Source: Microvirga brassicacearum | GTDB taxonomy: Bacteria > Pseudomonadota > Alphaproteobacteria > Rhizobiales > Beijerinckiaceae | NCBI RefSeq assembly: GCF_008757455.1 | Contig: NZ_VCMV01000021.1 | Coordinates: 157,092 to 221,091, forward strand | DNA length: 64,000 bases | Direction of reading: 5' to 3' | Shown here: positions 1-9,014 of the stretch, in pieces | Numbering within the stretch: position 1 is the first letter of the stretch | How the letters are laid out: each line of letters begins with the position of its first letter | Position numbers and translations under genes: made by a program | Notes under the pieces: generated by a model | Seen by the model: only the letters and a program-made list of their open reading frames with translations | What the model was told of the DNA's origin: nothing | Database searches by the model: none

Positions 1-344
1 AAATCCACGCCCACCTGCCCGGAAGCAACGGTCGCTTCCGCTTGCTCGAGCGCTGCCTGATAGGGCCTCTGGTCGATCGTAAAGAGCGGGGCGCCGGCCG
101 CGACCATGGAGCCATCCTGGAAATGAACCTTGTCCAGATAGCCCGATACGCGGGCCCTGATATCCACCTGATTGATCGCTTCAAAACGACCGATGAAGTC
201 GTCCCATTCGGTGATTTCCTTCACGACCGGCTTGGCAACCGTCACCGCCGGGGGAAGCGGTGCTTGTGCAAGCGCGACAGCGTCGCAAAGACCGACGAAG
301 ACTGCAAAACAAGTCGCGATGCCAGAAAGCCGGACCATGCCCAT
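1..344 (-). CDS. RND efflux periplasmic adaptor (membrane fusion protein), 5' part only
   Basis: This is the first 114 codons of an AcrA/MexA-like adaptor; the gene runs off the left edge of the window. The ATG at 344 follows GGAGGG at a short spacing. Residues about 1-28 form a signal peptide (hydrophobic core FAVFVGLCDAVALA, then QAPLPP). Next come the family hallmarks: PAVTVAKPVVKEITEWDDFIGRFEA, written here as the strand TVAKPVVKEITEW followed by IGRFEA, then the lipoyl half-motif VDIRARVSGYL and the start of the alpha-hairpin (DQRPYQAALEQAEA). In the family the protein links an inner-membrane RND pump to an outer-membrane TolC-like channel. The pump gene would be expected beyond position 1. 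The substrate cannot be told. Confidence 0.88.
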   Translation of the reverse strand, partial: MGMVRLSGIATCFAVFVGLCDAVALAQAPLPPAVTVAKPVVKEITEWDDFIGRFEAINQVDIRARVSGYLDKVHFQDGSMVAAGAPLFTIDQRPYQAALEQAEATVASGQVGVD

Positions 345-382
345 GTCGCCCTCCAAAATCTCAGCATCGCATAATAGGCGAT

Positions 383-398
383 TTTCGCATCTGCGAAA
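383..398. promoter_or_regulatory. Inverted repeat upstream of the RND adaptor (candidate operator)
   Basis: TTTCGCA-TC-TGCGAAA is a perfect 7-bp inverted repeat with a 2-bp spacer, centred about 46 bp upstream of the adaptor ATG. Local regulators of RND pumps (TetR or MarR families) commonly bind such sites. No such regulator gene is visible in this window, so the assignment is inference. Confidence 0.4.
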
Positions 399-493
399 TG
401 CGGTCGCCCGTGATTGCGACCCCGTGGAGGAACGCGCCGACATCTGAAACGATGTTCGAAGATCGTCGAGTTTGTCCCCTACGCTGTCTCGCG

Positions 494-1306
494 TCAGGCT
501 GCGCCCCCGCTCAGGCTCCGCGCGGGGTAGCGCAAAGTGGCATCGAACGGATTGAGAAGCCGAGCAATGTCCTGCGCTTCTTTCTGCAGGAGTTTCACGA
601 CGATCGGCAGACGATCTTCCCGCAGGCGCTCGGCCAAGGTTCCGATGCTCAGTGCGGCAACGGCCCGCCCCTCGGCGTCGATGATGGGAACGCCGACCCC
701 TGCCATTCCGGGAATGAGCCCGGTATTGAGGCTTGCCCACCCGAGTTGCCGGACGTGATCGACCTGCATGCGCAGCCCAACCTCATCGAGGAAGCCGCGA
801 TCCAGCAGGCGGGGAATGTTGAACCGAATCACCGCTTCGCGCTCGTCATCGGGAAGATTGGCCAGTATGGCGAGGCTGCCCTGGCCAATTCCGAGCGGCA
901 CTTTGCCGCCGATATCTCCCGTAAACGATCGGATGGGAAAGGGGCCTTCGACCCGGTCGAGGCAGACAGCGTCGAACCCGTTCCTGACGAGCAGGAAGAC
1001 GGTGTCGCCCAGCGTCGCCGACAATCGCAGCAGGGCGGGTCGCGCCATATTCCTGAGTCCGTCCGATTGGCCGGCACGGGCGGCGAGGACAAAGAACTCC
1101 AGAGCCAGCCGATATTTCCGGCTGCCGGCGACCTGTTCCACAAAGCCTTCGGCGATCAGCGCCTTCAGGGCGCGATGCGTGCTCGGCTGGTTGAGGCCAA
1201 TGGCAGCCGCCACGTCCGTCAGACGCATCCCGCCGCCATCGCCTCTTCCAAGGATCTTCAAAACGGCCAGCACCCGCCGAATTCCGGAGCTGTCTGCGTC
1301 ATTCAT
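494..1306 (-). CDS. IclR-family transcriptional regulator
   Basis: This 270-residue protein has an N-terminal winged helix-turn-helix (about residues 10-70; LTDVAAAIGLNQPSTHRALKAL) and a C-terminal IclR effector-binding domain (RSFTGDIGGKVPLGIGQGSLAILA and GVGVPIIDAEGRAVAALSIG). I chose the ATG at 1306 because GGGAG precedes it; a longer frame to 1375 would run through two operator-like repeats. The gene is divergent from the ABC importer/dehydrogenase operon that starts at 1481. It is therefore the likely local regulator of that operon, with the imported or oxidised compound as effector. Family: IclR proteins act as repressors or activators of catabolic operons. The effector is unknown. Confidence 0.93.
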   Translation of the reverse strand: MNDADSSGIRRVLAVLKILGRGDGGGMRLTDVAAAIGLNQPSTHRALKALIAEGFVEQVAGSRKYRLALEFFVLAARAGQSDGLRNMARPALLRLSATLGDTVFLLVRNGFDAVCLDRVEGPFPIRSFTGDIGGKVPLGIGQGSLAILANLPDDEREAVIRFNIPRLLDRGFLDEVGLRMQVDHVRQLGWASLNTGLIPGMAGVGVPIIDAEGRAVAALSIGTLAERLREDRLPIVVKLLQKEAQDIARLLNPFDATLRYPARSLSGGAA

Positions 1307-1337
1307 CTGAATTCGTCTCCCTTCTTCGCGTTTGTTA

Positions 1338-1382
1338 TTCCACTGACCGGAAGAAAAATCAAAAAAATTCCTCATACTGGAA
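1338..1382. promoter_or_regulatory. Two tandem TTCC-N7-GGAA inverted repeats in the divergent promoter region
   Basis: Site 1 (1338-1352) is TTCC ACTGACC GGAA and site 2 (1368-1382) is TTCC TCATACT GGAA. Their centres are 30 bp apart, close to three helical turns, so both face the same side of the helix. They lie between the IclR gene and the operon starting at 1481. A possible -35 element TTGACT (1391-1396) lies just downstream. IclR proteins bind short palindromes as dimers or tetramers, so these are good operator candidates. Confidence 0.55.
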
Positions 1383-1480
1383 GTCAGTCGTTGACTCTAC
1401 AGGTCGTTCGGTTCGTCATCAGGTTTGCGCCAAGGGCTTCTCGAACCCTCGGTTCAGCCCTGATTGCATCGGAGGATCGC

Positions 1481-2556
<1,076 letters not shown>

Positions 2557-2560
<4 letters not shown>

Positions 2561-3420
2561 TTTCACGCCCCTCGTCCCGATCTTCCTCTCCGTGGCTTCT
2601 GGCGGGGCCCGGCGCGTTGTTTTTTGCCGGCATGATCCTGCTGCCATTGGCGCTGACGGTCATCCTCTCGTTTCGCGTCTACGACCATGCGACAGGCATC
2701 AAGGACGCCTATACGCTGTCGCATTACATCGCCGTCGTCACCGACGAATATTATCTCGGCATCTTCTGGCGAACGCTGCGCGTCGCCGCAATGACGACGC
2801 TGATCTGCGCCGTGATCGGCGCGCCCGAAGCCTATATCCTTGCGCGGATGCGCAATCCCTGGCGCTCGATCTTCCTGCTCGTCATCATCGGTCCGCTGCT
2901 GGTCTCTGTCGTCGTGCGCGCCTTCGGCTGGAGCATGCTCCTCGGCTCGCAAGGGCTGGTGAACCAGGCACTGCAACTCGTCGGCCTTTCTCCGGTCAGG
3001 CTCCTCTACACGGAGACGGCGATCGTCATCGCTCTCGTCCACGTCATGCTGCCCTTCATGGTCATCCCGATCTGGACGGCGCTGCAGAAGCTCGACCCCA
3101 TGGTGGAAGCAGCCGCCTGGAGCCTTGGTGCGTCGCGTTTTACCGCGCTCCGCCGAGTCGTCCTGCCACAGGTGTCGCTCGGGATGCTTTCAGGATGCCT
3201 CATCGTTTTCGGATTGTCCGCCAGTGCGTTCGCCATCCCGGGCCTCCTCGGTGGACGTCGGCTGAAGATGGCGGCGACCCTCGTCTATGACGAATACCTG
3301 CACGAGCTGAACTGGCCGCTCGGCGCCGCCATCGCCATCATCGTTCTCGTCGCGAACCTTCTGATCATGCTGGCCTACAACCGCATGGTCGAGACCAGGG
3401 CGCGCCGGATGCTCGGGTAG
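2557..3420 (+). CDS. ABC transporter permease, PotB type
   Basis: This 287-residue inner-membrane protein has about six hydrophobic segments, starting with LAGPGALFFAGMILLPLALTVIL. A binding-protein-dependent permease EAA loop (EAAAWSLGASRFTALRRVVLPQ, split here as EAAAWSLGAS plus RRVVLPQ, about residue 180) contacts the ATPase. The start overlaps the stop of the ATPase gene (ATGA), indicating translational coupling. It pairs with the next gene to form the heterodimeric channel. Family: PotB-like permeases have long extracytoplasmic loops, matching what is seen. Confidence 0.92.
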
Positions 3421-3425
3421 TCGCG

Positions 3426-4220
3426 ATGCAGAAAAACGGACCGCTCGCCCTCCTCTTCCATGGCCTCGTCGTCGCGTTCGTCCTCGCGCCGCTCGTCATC
3501 ATCTGCCTCGTGGCATTCACGCCCGAGAACACGTTGTCGCTTCCGACGGGCGGAGTGTCGTTGCGTTGGTTCAAGGCGGTCTTCGCACATCCCGATTTCG
3601 TCGCGTCGTTCTGGAACAGCATCTGGCTGGCGACGCTGTCGGCCACATTGGCGGTGGCGTTTGCCGTACCGGCCGGGCTCGCCATCAGCCGCTTCACTTT
3701 CGCAGGGCGCGATGCACTCAACGCGCTGTTTCTCTCGCCGCTCATCATTCCGCATCTGGTGCTGGGCGTCGCGTTTCTGCGGCTCTTTGCTCTCGTCGGC
3801 GCCACCGGCAGCTTCTCGTGGCTCGTCGCGACGCATATCGTCATCGTCACGCCATACGTGCTCCGCCTCGTGCTGGCGGCATTGTCAGGGCTTGACCGCA
3901 GCGCCGAACAGGCGGCGTTGACGCTCGGCGCCAGCAGCTGGACCACGTTCCGGCGCATCACCGCACCAATGATCCTGCCCGGCATTACCGGCGGTTGGCT
4001 GCTAGCCTTCATCAACAGTTTCGATGAGCTGACGATGTCGATTTTCGTGACCGCGCCCGCGACAGTGACATTGCCGGTGCGCATGTACATGTACGCGACC
4101 GAATCCATCGATCCGATGATGGCCGCCGTCTCTGCCCTGATGATCGCCCTCACGGCGGCGGCCATGCTGGTGCTCGACCGCGCCTTCGGGCTGGACAAGA
4201 TCCTCGTCGGACAACGCTGA
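3426..4220 (+). CDS. ABC transporter permease, PotC type
   Basis: This 264-residue inner-membrane permease has about six transmembrane segments and the EAA loop EQAALTLGASSWTTFRRI near residue 160. It begins 5 bp after the PotB-type gene. The N-terminal region (LFHGLVVAFVLAPLVIICLVAF) and the cytoplasmic loop are typical of PotC/YdcV. With the ATPase (1481) and the binding protein (7052) it completes one importer. The three oxidoreductase genes lie between the permeases and the binding protein, an arrangement that binds import and oxidation into one transcript. Confidence 0.92.
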   Translation: MQKNGPLALLFHGLVVAFVLAPLVIICLVAFTPENTLSLPTGGVSLRWFKAVFAHPDFVASFWNSIWLATLSATLAVAFAVPAGLAISRFTFAGRDALNALFLSPLIIPHLVLGVAFLRLFALVGATGSFSWLVATHIVIVTPYVLRLVLAALSGLDRSAEQAALTLGASSWTTFRRITAPMILPGITGGWLLAFINSFDELTMSIFVTAPATVTLPVRMYMYATESIDPMMAAVSALMIALTAAAMLVLDRAFGLDKILVGQR

Positions 4221-4222
4221 GC

Positions 4223-4513
4223 ATGGCCCTCCTCAAACGTCTCGCCCGGCGCGACCTCGCCATCATCCCTTTCACGCTCGACGGCGTGCCCCGCGAGGGC
4301 CGCGCCGGCGATACCATTCTGACGGCCGCTCTCACGCTCACCGAACAACTCCGGCATAGTGAGTTCTCCGGCGGGCCCAGAGCCGGCTTCTGCCAGATGG
4401 GCGCCTGTCAGGATTGCTGGGTTGTTACGGCCGACGGCCGTCGATTGCGCGCCTGCACGACGCTTCTCGTGCCGGGTATGGACCTTCGCACCCGGCCGGA
4501 GGGCCAGTCATGA
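4223..4513 (+). CDS. (2Fe-2S)-binding small subunit of a three-component amine/amino-acid dehydrogenase (HcnA/OoxB-like)
   Basis: This 96-residue ferredoxin-like protein has the cysteine pattern C-x4-C-x2-C-x12-C (GFCQMGACQDC, then RAC), as in plant-type [2Fe-2S] domains. The same domain forms the N-terminus of sarcosine oxidase alpha and the separate small subunit of hydrogen cyanide synthase (HcnA) and opine/hydroxyproline dehydrogenases. It starts 2 bp after the permease gene and overlaps the next gene by 4 bp. Its inferred role is electron transfer from the FAD subunits to the respiratory chain. It is not a free ferredoxin, judging by its position. Confidence 0.88.
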   Translation: MALLKRLARRDLAIIPFTLDGVPREGRAGDTILTAALTLTEQLRHSEFSGGPRAGFCQMGACQDCWVVTADGRRLRACTTLLVPGMDLRTRPEGQS

Positions 4514-5886
4514 GCAAAAAGTTGCGCCCGCTGATCGTCGGTGCCGGTCCCGCCGGGATTCGCGCGGCCGAAGTTTTGGCGAATGCCGGGATACGGCCGC
4601 TCGTCGTGGACGAAGCCCCCCTCGGCGGAGGCCAGATCTATCGGCAGCGCTTCGTTCCCGACGAACGCACGCCGCGTGATCTATACGGCTCGGAAGCCAG
4701 CAAGGCGACGGCGTTGCACCAGACGTTCGCGGCCCTTGCGGATTGCATCGATTATCGGCCGCAGGCGCTCGTGTGGAACATCGGCCCCACCGTGGCCGAC
4801 ATCGCGGTCGACGGCCGCAGCAGGCGTGCAGACTTCACGCATCTCGTGCTCGCAACCGGCGCGACCGACCGCGTGCTGCCATTCGACGGCTGGACGATTC
4901 CGGGCGTCTTTACCCTTGGGGGCGCACAGGTTGCGCTGAAGTCGCAAGGCTGCGCGATCGGCGACAGCGTCGTGTTCATGGGCACGGGGCCGCTGCTTTA
5001 TCTCGTTGCATGGCAATACCTGAAAGCCGGCGCGCAGGTCGCGGCGGTCCTCGACACCGCGCCGTTCGCCGCCAAACTCAATCTGCTGCTTGGATTGCCG
5101 TCTCAGCCAGGCGTGGTCTTGCGGGGGATCCGCTACGCGGCTGAACTCGTGGCCCGCGGTATTCCCGTTCACTACGGCGTTGCACCCATTCGTGTCGAAG
5201 GCGGCGCCCGCGTCACTGGCATCGCGTGGCGCGAGGCCGGCAAGGAATCCCGGCTCGCCTGCGATGCCGTGGGATTCGGGCTTGGATTGCGATCGGAAAC
5301 GCAGCTCGCCGATCTCGCCGGCTGTCACTTCATCTTCGATGAACGCGATCGCGCATGGCGGCCGGAGCGGGACGCAGCCGGGCGCACGAGCGTTCCGGGC
5401 GTGTATGCGGCAGGCGATGGCGCCGGTGTGGCCGGGGCCGACGCTGCCGAACTTGCGGGCGAGCGGACCGGTTGGGCTATTCTTCAAGATGCGAACCTTC
5501 CGGTCGACACGATGCGCATCCGCCTGCTCGAGAAAAAACTCGGCGCGATCGATCGCTTCCGTTCGATTCTCGAGCGCGCCTTTCCCTTCCCGACCGCGTG
5601 GGCGGCGGGGCTCCCCGATGATGTGGTGTTGTGCCGTTGCGAGGAGATCGCGGTGGCGGATGCACGTCTCGCGGCGCGACAGCAAAGCGTCGTCGAGATC
5701 AACCGCCTCAAGGCGCTGACACGCATCGGCATGGGGCGGTGCCAAGGCCGCATGTGCGGCACGGCGGCGGCGGAGGTGCTGGCTTCTTCCTGCGGACGCT
5801 CCCTGGAGGCCGTGGGACGCCTGCGCTCCCAGGCACCCATCAAGCCGCTGCCCCTCGATCTCACAGGCGAGGAGGACGCCGCATGA
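4510..5886 (+). CDS. FAD/NAD(P)-binding subunit of a three-component dehydrogenase (HcnB/OoxA-like)
   Basis: This 458-residue protein starts at ATG 4510 inside the stop of the small-subunit gene. An N-terminal dinucleotide fold (LIVGAGPAGIRAAEVLANAG, GAGPAG at 11-16) is followed by a second nucleotide-binding fold (VVFMGTGPLLYLVAWQYLKAG) and an FAD-closing motif (GVYAAGDGAGVAGADAAELAG). The C-terminal region holds four cysteines (CRC near 377 and CQGRMC near 414) of a BFD-like [2Fe-2S] domain. This architecture is shared by HcnB, opine oxidase subunit A and the alpha subunit of archaeal-type proline dehydrogenases. It is probably a soluble subunit at the inner face of the membrane. Confidence 0.9.
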   Translation: MSKKLRPLIVGAGPAGIRAAEVLANAGIRPLVVDEAPLGGGQIYRQRFVPDERTPRDLYGSEASKATALHQTFAALADCIDYRPQALVWNIGPTVADIAVDGRSRRADFTHLVLATGATDRVLPFDGWTIPGVFTLGGAQVALKSQGCAIGDSVVFMGTGPLLYLVAWQYLKAGAQVAAVLDTAPFAAKLNLLLGLPSQPGVVLRGIRYAAELVARGIPVHYGVAPIRVEGGARVTGIAWREAGKESRLACDAVGFGLGLRSETQLADLAGCHFIFDERDRAWRPERDAAGRTSVPGVYAAGDGAGVAGADAAELAGERTGWAILQDANLPVDTMRIRLLEKKLGAIDRFRSILERAFPFPTAWAAGLPDDVVLCRCEEIAVADARLAARQQSVVEINRLKALTRIGMGRCQGRMCGTAAAEVLASSCGRSLEAVGRLRSQAPIKPLPLDLTGEEDAA

Positions 5887-7055
5887 GCACGCTCGCGACC
5901 GATGTGGCGATCATCGGCGGCGGCCTCGTCGGCACGTCGGCGGCGCTCGCGCTGCGGCGTAGCGGATTATCCGTTGTCGTCCTCGATAAGGGTTATTGCG
6001 GCGCTCAGGCGAGCGGCGTGAATTACGGCGGCGTGCGGCGGCAAGGCCGCCCACTGGCGCAGATCCCCCTTTCGCAGCGCGCCCATGCCATCTGGCCGCG
6101 CCTCAAGGAACTGATCGGCATTGATGGCGAATTCCTGCGTTCCGGCCACCTCAAGCTGGCGCGAACGGAAGCCGAGATGGCGGCGCTTGAAACTTACGCC
6201 GCACGCGTGGCCGATCTCGGACTCGATCTGGAACTCATGGGGCATAACGGGCTGCGTGAGCGCTATCCCTGGATTGCCGGCCATGTGGCGGGCGCGTCGC
6301 TCTGTCCGGGCGACGGCCACGCCAATCCCCGCCTTGTCTCCGCCGCGTTCGCGCGCGCTGCGGAGCGCGCTGGCGCTCACGTCATGGAACATACGCCCGT
6401 CCATCACGTCGAGAGAATGCCCGATGGTTTTCATCTTTCGACCGGTGCCGGGATCGACATCAAGGCACGCCATGTGGTGAACAGCGCAGGCGCCTGGGCG
6501 GCGCCGTTCGCCGCCGCTTTCGGCGAGCCGGTGCCCCTCGGCCGCATCTATCCGTGCCTGATCGTCACGGAGCCTGTGGCGCCCGCCATGACGGTCAATA
6601 TCGGCGCCGAAGGTGGCGGCATCTACGCGCGCCAGGTGGAGCGCGGGAACTGCATCGTCGGCGGGGTTCGCGGCGCGCCGCTTCCGGACGCGGATTTTTC
6701 GCGGCCTGTCGGCGCACCGGCTATCTCCGTCATGAATCGCGCCGCAAAGCTGTTTCCGGCATTGCGTCACGCTCATGCCATCCGCTTCTGGACCGGCACC
6801 GAGGGCGACATGCCCGACCGCAACCCTGTCATTGGCTTTTCGGCCACGACGCCGGGATTGATCCACGCCTTCGGCTTCTCCGGCGCCGGTTTCCAGATCG
6901 CCCCCGGCGTTGGCGAGGTGGTGGCCGACCTCATCCGCGACGGCCGCAGCACGACTCCGATCGACGCATTCGCCATCGATCGATTTGTCCGCACCAACGA
7001 AGGCTCAGGTGCGGACTTGATGACCGAGCCACAACAGAGGGAGACATCGCAATGA
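5883..7055 (+). CDS. FAD-dependent catalytic subunit (DAO family) of a three-component dehydrogenase (HcnC/OoxB-type)
   Basis: This 390-residue DAO-family oxidoreductase has the N-terminal FAD motif VAIIGGGLVGTSAALAL and the family C-terminus with a GTEGDMPDRNPVIG segment and GFSGAGFQIAPGVGE. The ATG at 5883 overlaps the previous stop by 4 bp. In HcnC, opine oxidases and D-hydroxyproline dehydrogenase this subunit abstracts hydride or electrons from the C-N bond of an amino acid or secondary amine. Glycine-to-cyanide chemistry is possible in principle but unlikely, because the genes sit inside a solute importer operon. The substrate is the one the neighbouring transporter brings in. Confidence 0.9.
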   Translation: MSTLATDVAIIGGGLVGTSAALALRRSGLSVVVLDKGYCGAQASGVNYGGVRRQGRPLAQIPLSQRAHAIWPRLKELIGIDGEFLRSGHLKLARTEAEMAALETYAARVADLGLDLELMGHNGLRERYPWIAGHVAGASLCPGDGHANPRLVSAAFARAAERAGAHVMEHTPVHHVERMPDGFHLSTGAGIDIKARHVVNSAGAWAAPFAAAFGEPVPLGRIYPCLIVTEPVAPAMTVNIGAEGGGIYARQVERGNCIVGGVRGAPLPDADFSRPVGAPAISVMNRAAKLFPALRHAHAIRFWTGTEGDMPDRNPVIGFSATTPGLIHAFGFSGAGFQIAPGVGEVVADLIRDGRSTTPIDAFAIDRFVRTNEGSGADLMTEPQQRETSQ

Positions 7056-8104
7056 TGAAGAACCGACATTTCTGGATGAGCGCCGTTGCAACCGCGGCGC
7101 TTGCGACCGCCGGCGCTGCGCACGCGCAGACCAAGACGCTCTACGTCGGCATGAACGGCGGCAATTTCGAGAAGACCTTTACGCAGCATGTCCTGCCCGA
7201 TTTCGAAAAGGCCAATGACGTTAAGGTCGTCATCGTGCCGGGCACCTCGTCCGACATCCTCGCCAAAGCCACCGCGGCAAAAGACAATCCGCAGATGCAC
7301 GTCATGTTTCTGGACGATGGCGTGATGGTGCGCGCCATCGGCGCCGGCCTCTGCCAGAAGCTGAAGGACACTCCGGCTCTGGCCGATCTGGCGCCCGGCA
7401 CGCGCATGAAGGGCGACATGGCCGTCGGCATCGATCTCGGAATGACCGGGCTCGCCTACAACAAGAAGATGTTCGACGAGAAGGGCTGGGCGCCGCCAAC
7501 CTCCTGGATGGATCTGGCCGATCCGAAATACAAGGAAAAGGTCGTCTTCCAATCCGCGTCAGCGTCATCCTTCGGATTGCATGCTTTCCTGATGTTCAAC
7601 CGCATCCAGGGCGGGACCGAGAAGGACGTCGAGCCGGGATTTTCCAAGTTCCGCGCCACCATCGGGCCGAACGTGCTCGAATTCATTCCGAGCTCCGCCA
7701 AGATCTCCGAGATGGTGCAGACCGGCGAGGCCGCCATCTTCCCGCTGACGCCGACTGCTGTTGCGGCATTGCAGGAAAAGAGCATTCCGGTCGAATACGC
7801 GCAGCCGAAGGAAGGCTCCGTCGTGCTCATGGTCGCCGAGTGCGTCATCGCCAATAACAGCGAACCGGACCTGTCCCAGAAGCTCGCCGCCTATCTGCTG
7901 TCCCCGGAGGCGCAAAGCAAGGCGTTGCAACACGGCAATATCGTCCCGTCCAACACCAAGGCCAAGGCCGCCACACCTGAGGCCGAGGCCAAGCTCGCCA
8001 AGTTTCACGGCTACATGAAGACAGCCGTGACGCTGGACTGGGATGCCATCAACGAGAAGCGGCCGGAATGGAACAGCCGCTGGAACAAGATGATCGAGCG
8101 CTAG
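7052..8104 (+). CDS. Periplasmic solute-binding protein, PotD type
   Basis: This 350-residue protein has a signal peptide (residues about 1-30, ending AGAAHAQ). The mature part begins with TLYVGMNGGNFEKTF and contains the two-lobed fold motifs VPGTSSDILAKATA and IDLGMTGLAYNKKMFDEKG. The start at 7052 overlaps the stop of the DAO subunit gene (ATGA) and follows GAGGGAG; the adjacent ATG at 7055 is an alternative. It is the last gene of the operon, followed by a hairpin at 8125-8152. It delivers substrate to the permeases at 2557-4220. The binding-site residues do not identify the ligand by eye. Confidence 0.92.
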   Translation: MMKNRHFWMSAVATAALATAGAAHAQTKTLYVGMNGGNFEKTFTQHVLPDFEKANDVKVVIVPGTSSDILAKATAAKDNPQMHVMFLDDGVMVRAIGAGLCQKLKDTPALADLAPGTRMKGDMAVGIDLGMTGLAYNKKMFDEKGWAPPTSWMDLADPKYKEKVVFQSASASSFGLHAFLMFNRIQGGTEKDVEPGFSKFRATIGPNVLEFIPSSAKISEMVQTGEAAIFPLTPTAVAALQEKSIPVEYAQPKEGSVVLMVAECVIANNSEPDLSQKLAAYLLSPEAQSKALQHGNIVPSNTKAKAATPEAEAKLAKFHGYMKTAVTLDWDAINEKRPEWNSRWNKMIER

Positions 8105-8124
8105 TCTGACGATCCAATAGCAAC

Positions 8125-8152
8125 GGCGGACGCGGAGATTGCGTCCGTCGCC
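8125..8152. terminator. Hairpin between convergent genes
   Basis: GGACGC (8128-8133) pairs with GCGTCC (8141-8146), extended by GGC/GCC with a bulge. It lies 20 bp after the stop of the binding-protein gene and just before the 3' end of the convergent gene at 8167. There is no clear T-run, so it may act as an mRNA-stabilising hairpin or a weak terminator. Confidence 0.4.
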
Positions 8153-8166
8153 ATTGTCGACGGCTC

Positions 8167-8973
8167 TTACGACCGGATCGCCGCGAGATAGCGTTGAATG
8201 GAACGCTTGACGGCGGCCTTCCCATCACTGCGCACGTTTCGATGCGCGAACGCGCCGTAGATCCGCTCGACCGAAAGCGGCGCCACCACGGCGGCGATGT
8301 GCTCGACGGCCGCAGCGTTCAGCGGGATGTAGTTCGGATAGCTGCGCATGAAACTGACATACCGGCGGTCCTGACAGACCTGCAGGTTGTCGCCCACATA
8401 GAGAATGCCCTCGCCGCCTGCGCCATTGGCATCGTGCAGAAGCGTGCTGCCTTCGAAATGGCCGCCGCTGCGGATGAGCGTCAGGCCGGGGCCGATTTCA
8501 AGGGTTTCGCCGGACCAAAACCGGATCGCATCGTTCGGATGCATCACCCATTGGCGGTCATCCGCGTGAAGATGAATGGGGATGCCGCCGAACGCTTCGC
8601 TCCATGTGACCATCGACGTGTAGTAATGCGGATGGGAGATCGCGATGGCGCGAAGCCCACCGATCCGATTGATCCGCGCCACCGCCTCCGGCGTCACGAG
8701 CGACACGCAATCCCACAGGATCGCGCCGTCGCTCGTCGGCACCACGATCGCCCGCTGGCCGATGGCGAATGAGGGTTCGATGCCGATCCCCGTCAGGCCG
8801 TCTTCCTCGGTGAAGGCATTTTGATGCGACGCCCTGAGCGCTTCGAGCGTCGTCCATTCCTGGCCCGACCAGCGCACATATTGCCGCTCGTCCTCGCAGA
8901 TCGGACACGCAGCCGGCGGCTCGCGAGTTTCGGAAAATTGCGTACCGCATTGCACGCAGATAAAGCGCGACAT
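8167..8973 (-). CDS. Metallo-beta-lactamase-fold protein with N-terminal zinc ribbon
   Basis: This 268-residue protein starts at ATG 8973 after GGAGGG. The N-terminus carries CVQC (C6, C9) and CPIC (C23, C26), a rubredoxin-like or zinc-ribbon knuckle. The rest has a metallo-beta-lactamase-like order: ISHPHYYTSM where HxHxDH is expected, then SGGHFEGSTLL, YVGDNLQV and a late GAFAHRNV. The first motif keeps two histidines but lacks the Asp-His pair, so one metal site looks altered. It is 41 bp downstream of the FabG-like gene on the same strand and probably belongs to the VLCFA operon. A thioesterase or hydrolase role on an acyl intermediate is possible but not shown. Confidence 0.75.
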   Translation of the reverse strand: MSRFICVQCGTQFSETREPPAACPICEDERQYVRWSGQEWTTLEALRASHQNAFTEEDGLTGIGIEPSFAIGQRAIVVPTSDGAILWDCVSLVTPEAVARINRIGGLRAIAISHPHYYTSMVTWSEAFGGIPIHLHADDRQWVMHPNDAIRFWSGETLEIGPGLTLIRSGGHFEGSTLLHDANGAGGEGILYVGDNLQVCQDRRYVSFMRSYPNYIPLNAAAVEHIAAVVAPLSVERIYGAFAHRNVRSDGKAAVKRSIQRYLAAIRS

Positions 8974-9014
8974 GAAGAGCCCTCCAAACGAATTCGCGAT
9001 CCGGTCTCGAATCT

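Noticed and set aside
260..1480. Long plus-strand reading frame running into the PotA-type gene
   Set aside because: It is antisense to the IclR gene and in frame with the ATPase only by chance. The GTG at 1481 with a perfect GGAGG is the real start.
4223..7055. Hydrogen cyanide synthase (hcnABC)
   Set aside because: The subunit types match, but the genes are embedded in a solute importer operon, which fits opine or amino-acid oxidation better. I therefore gave no hcn symbols.
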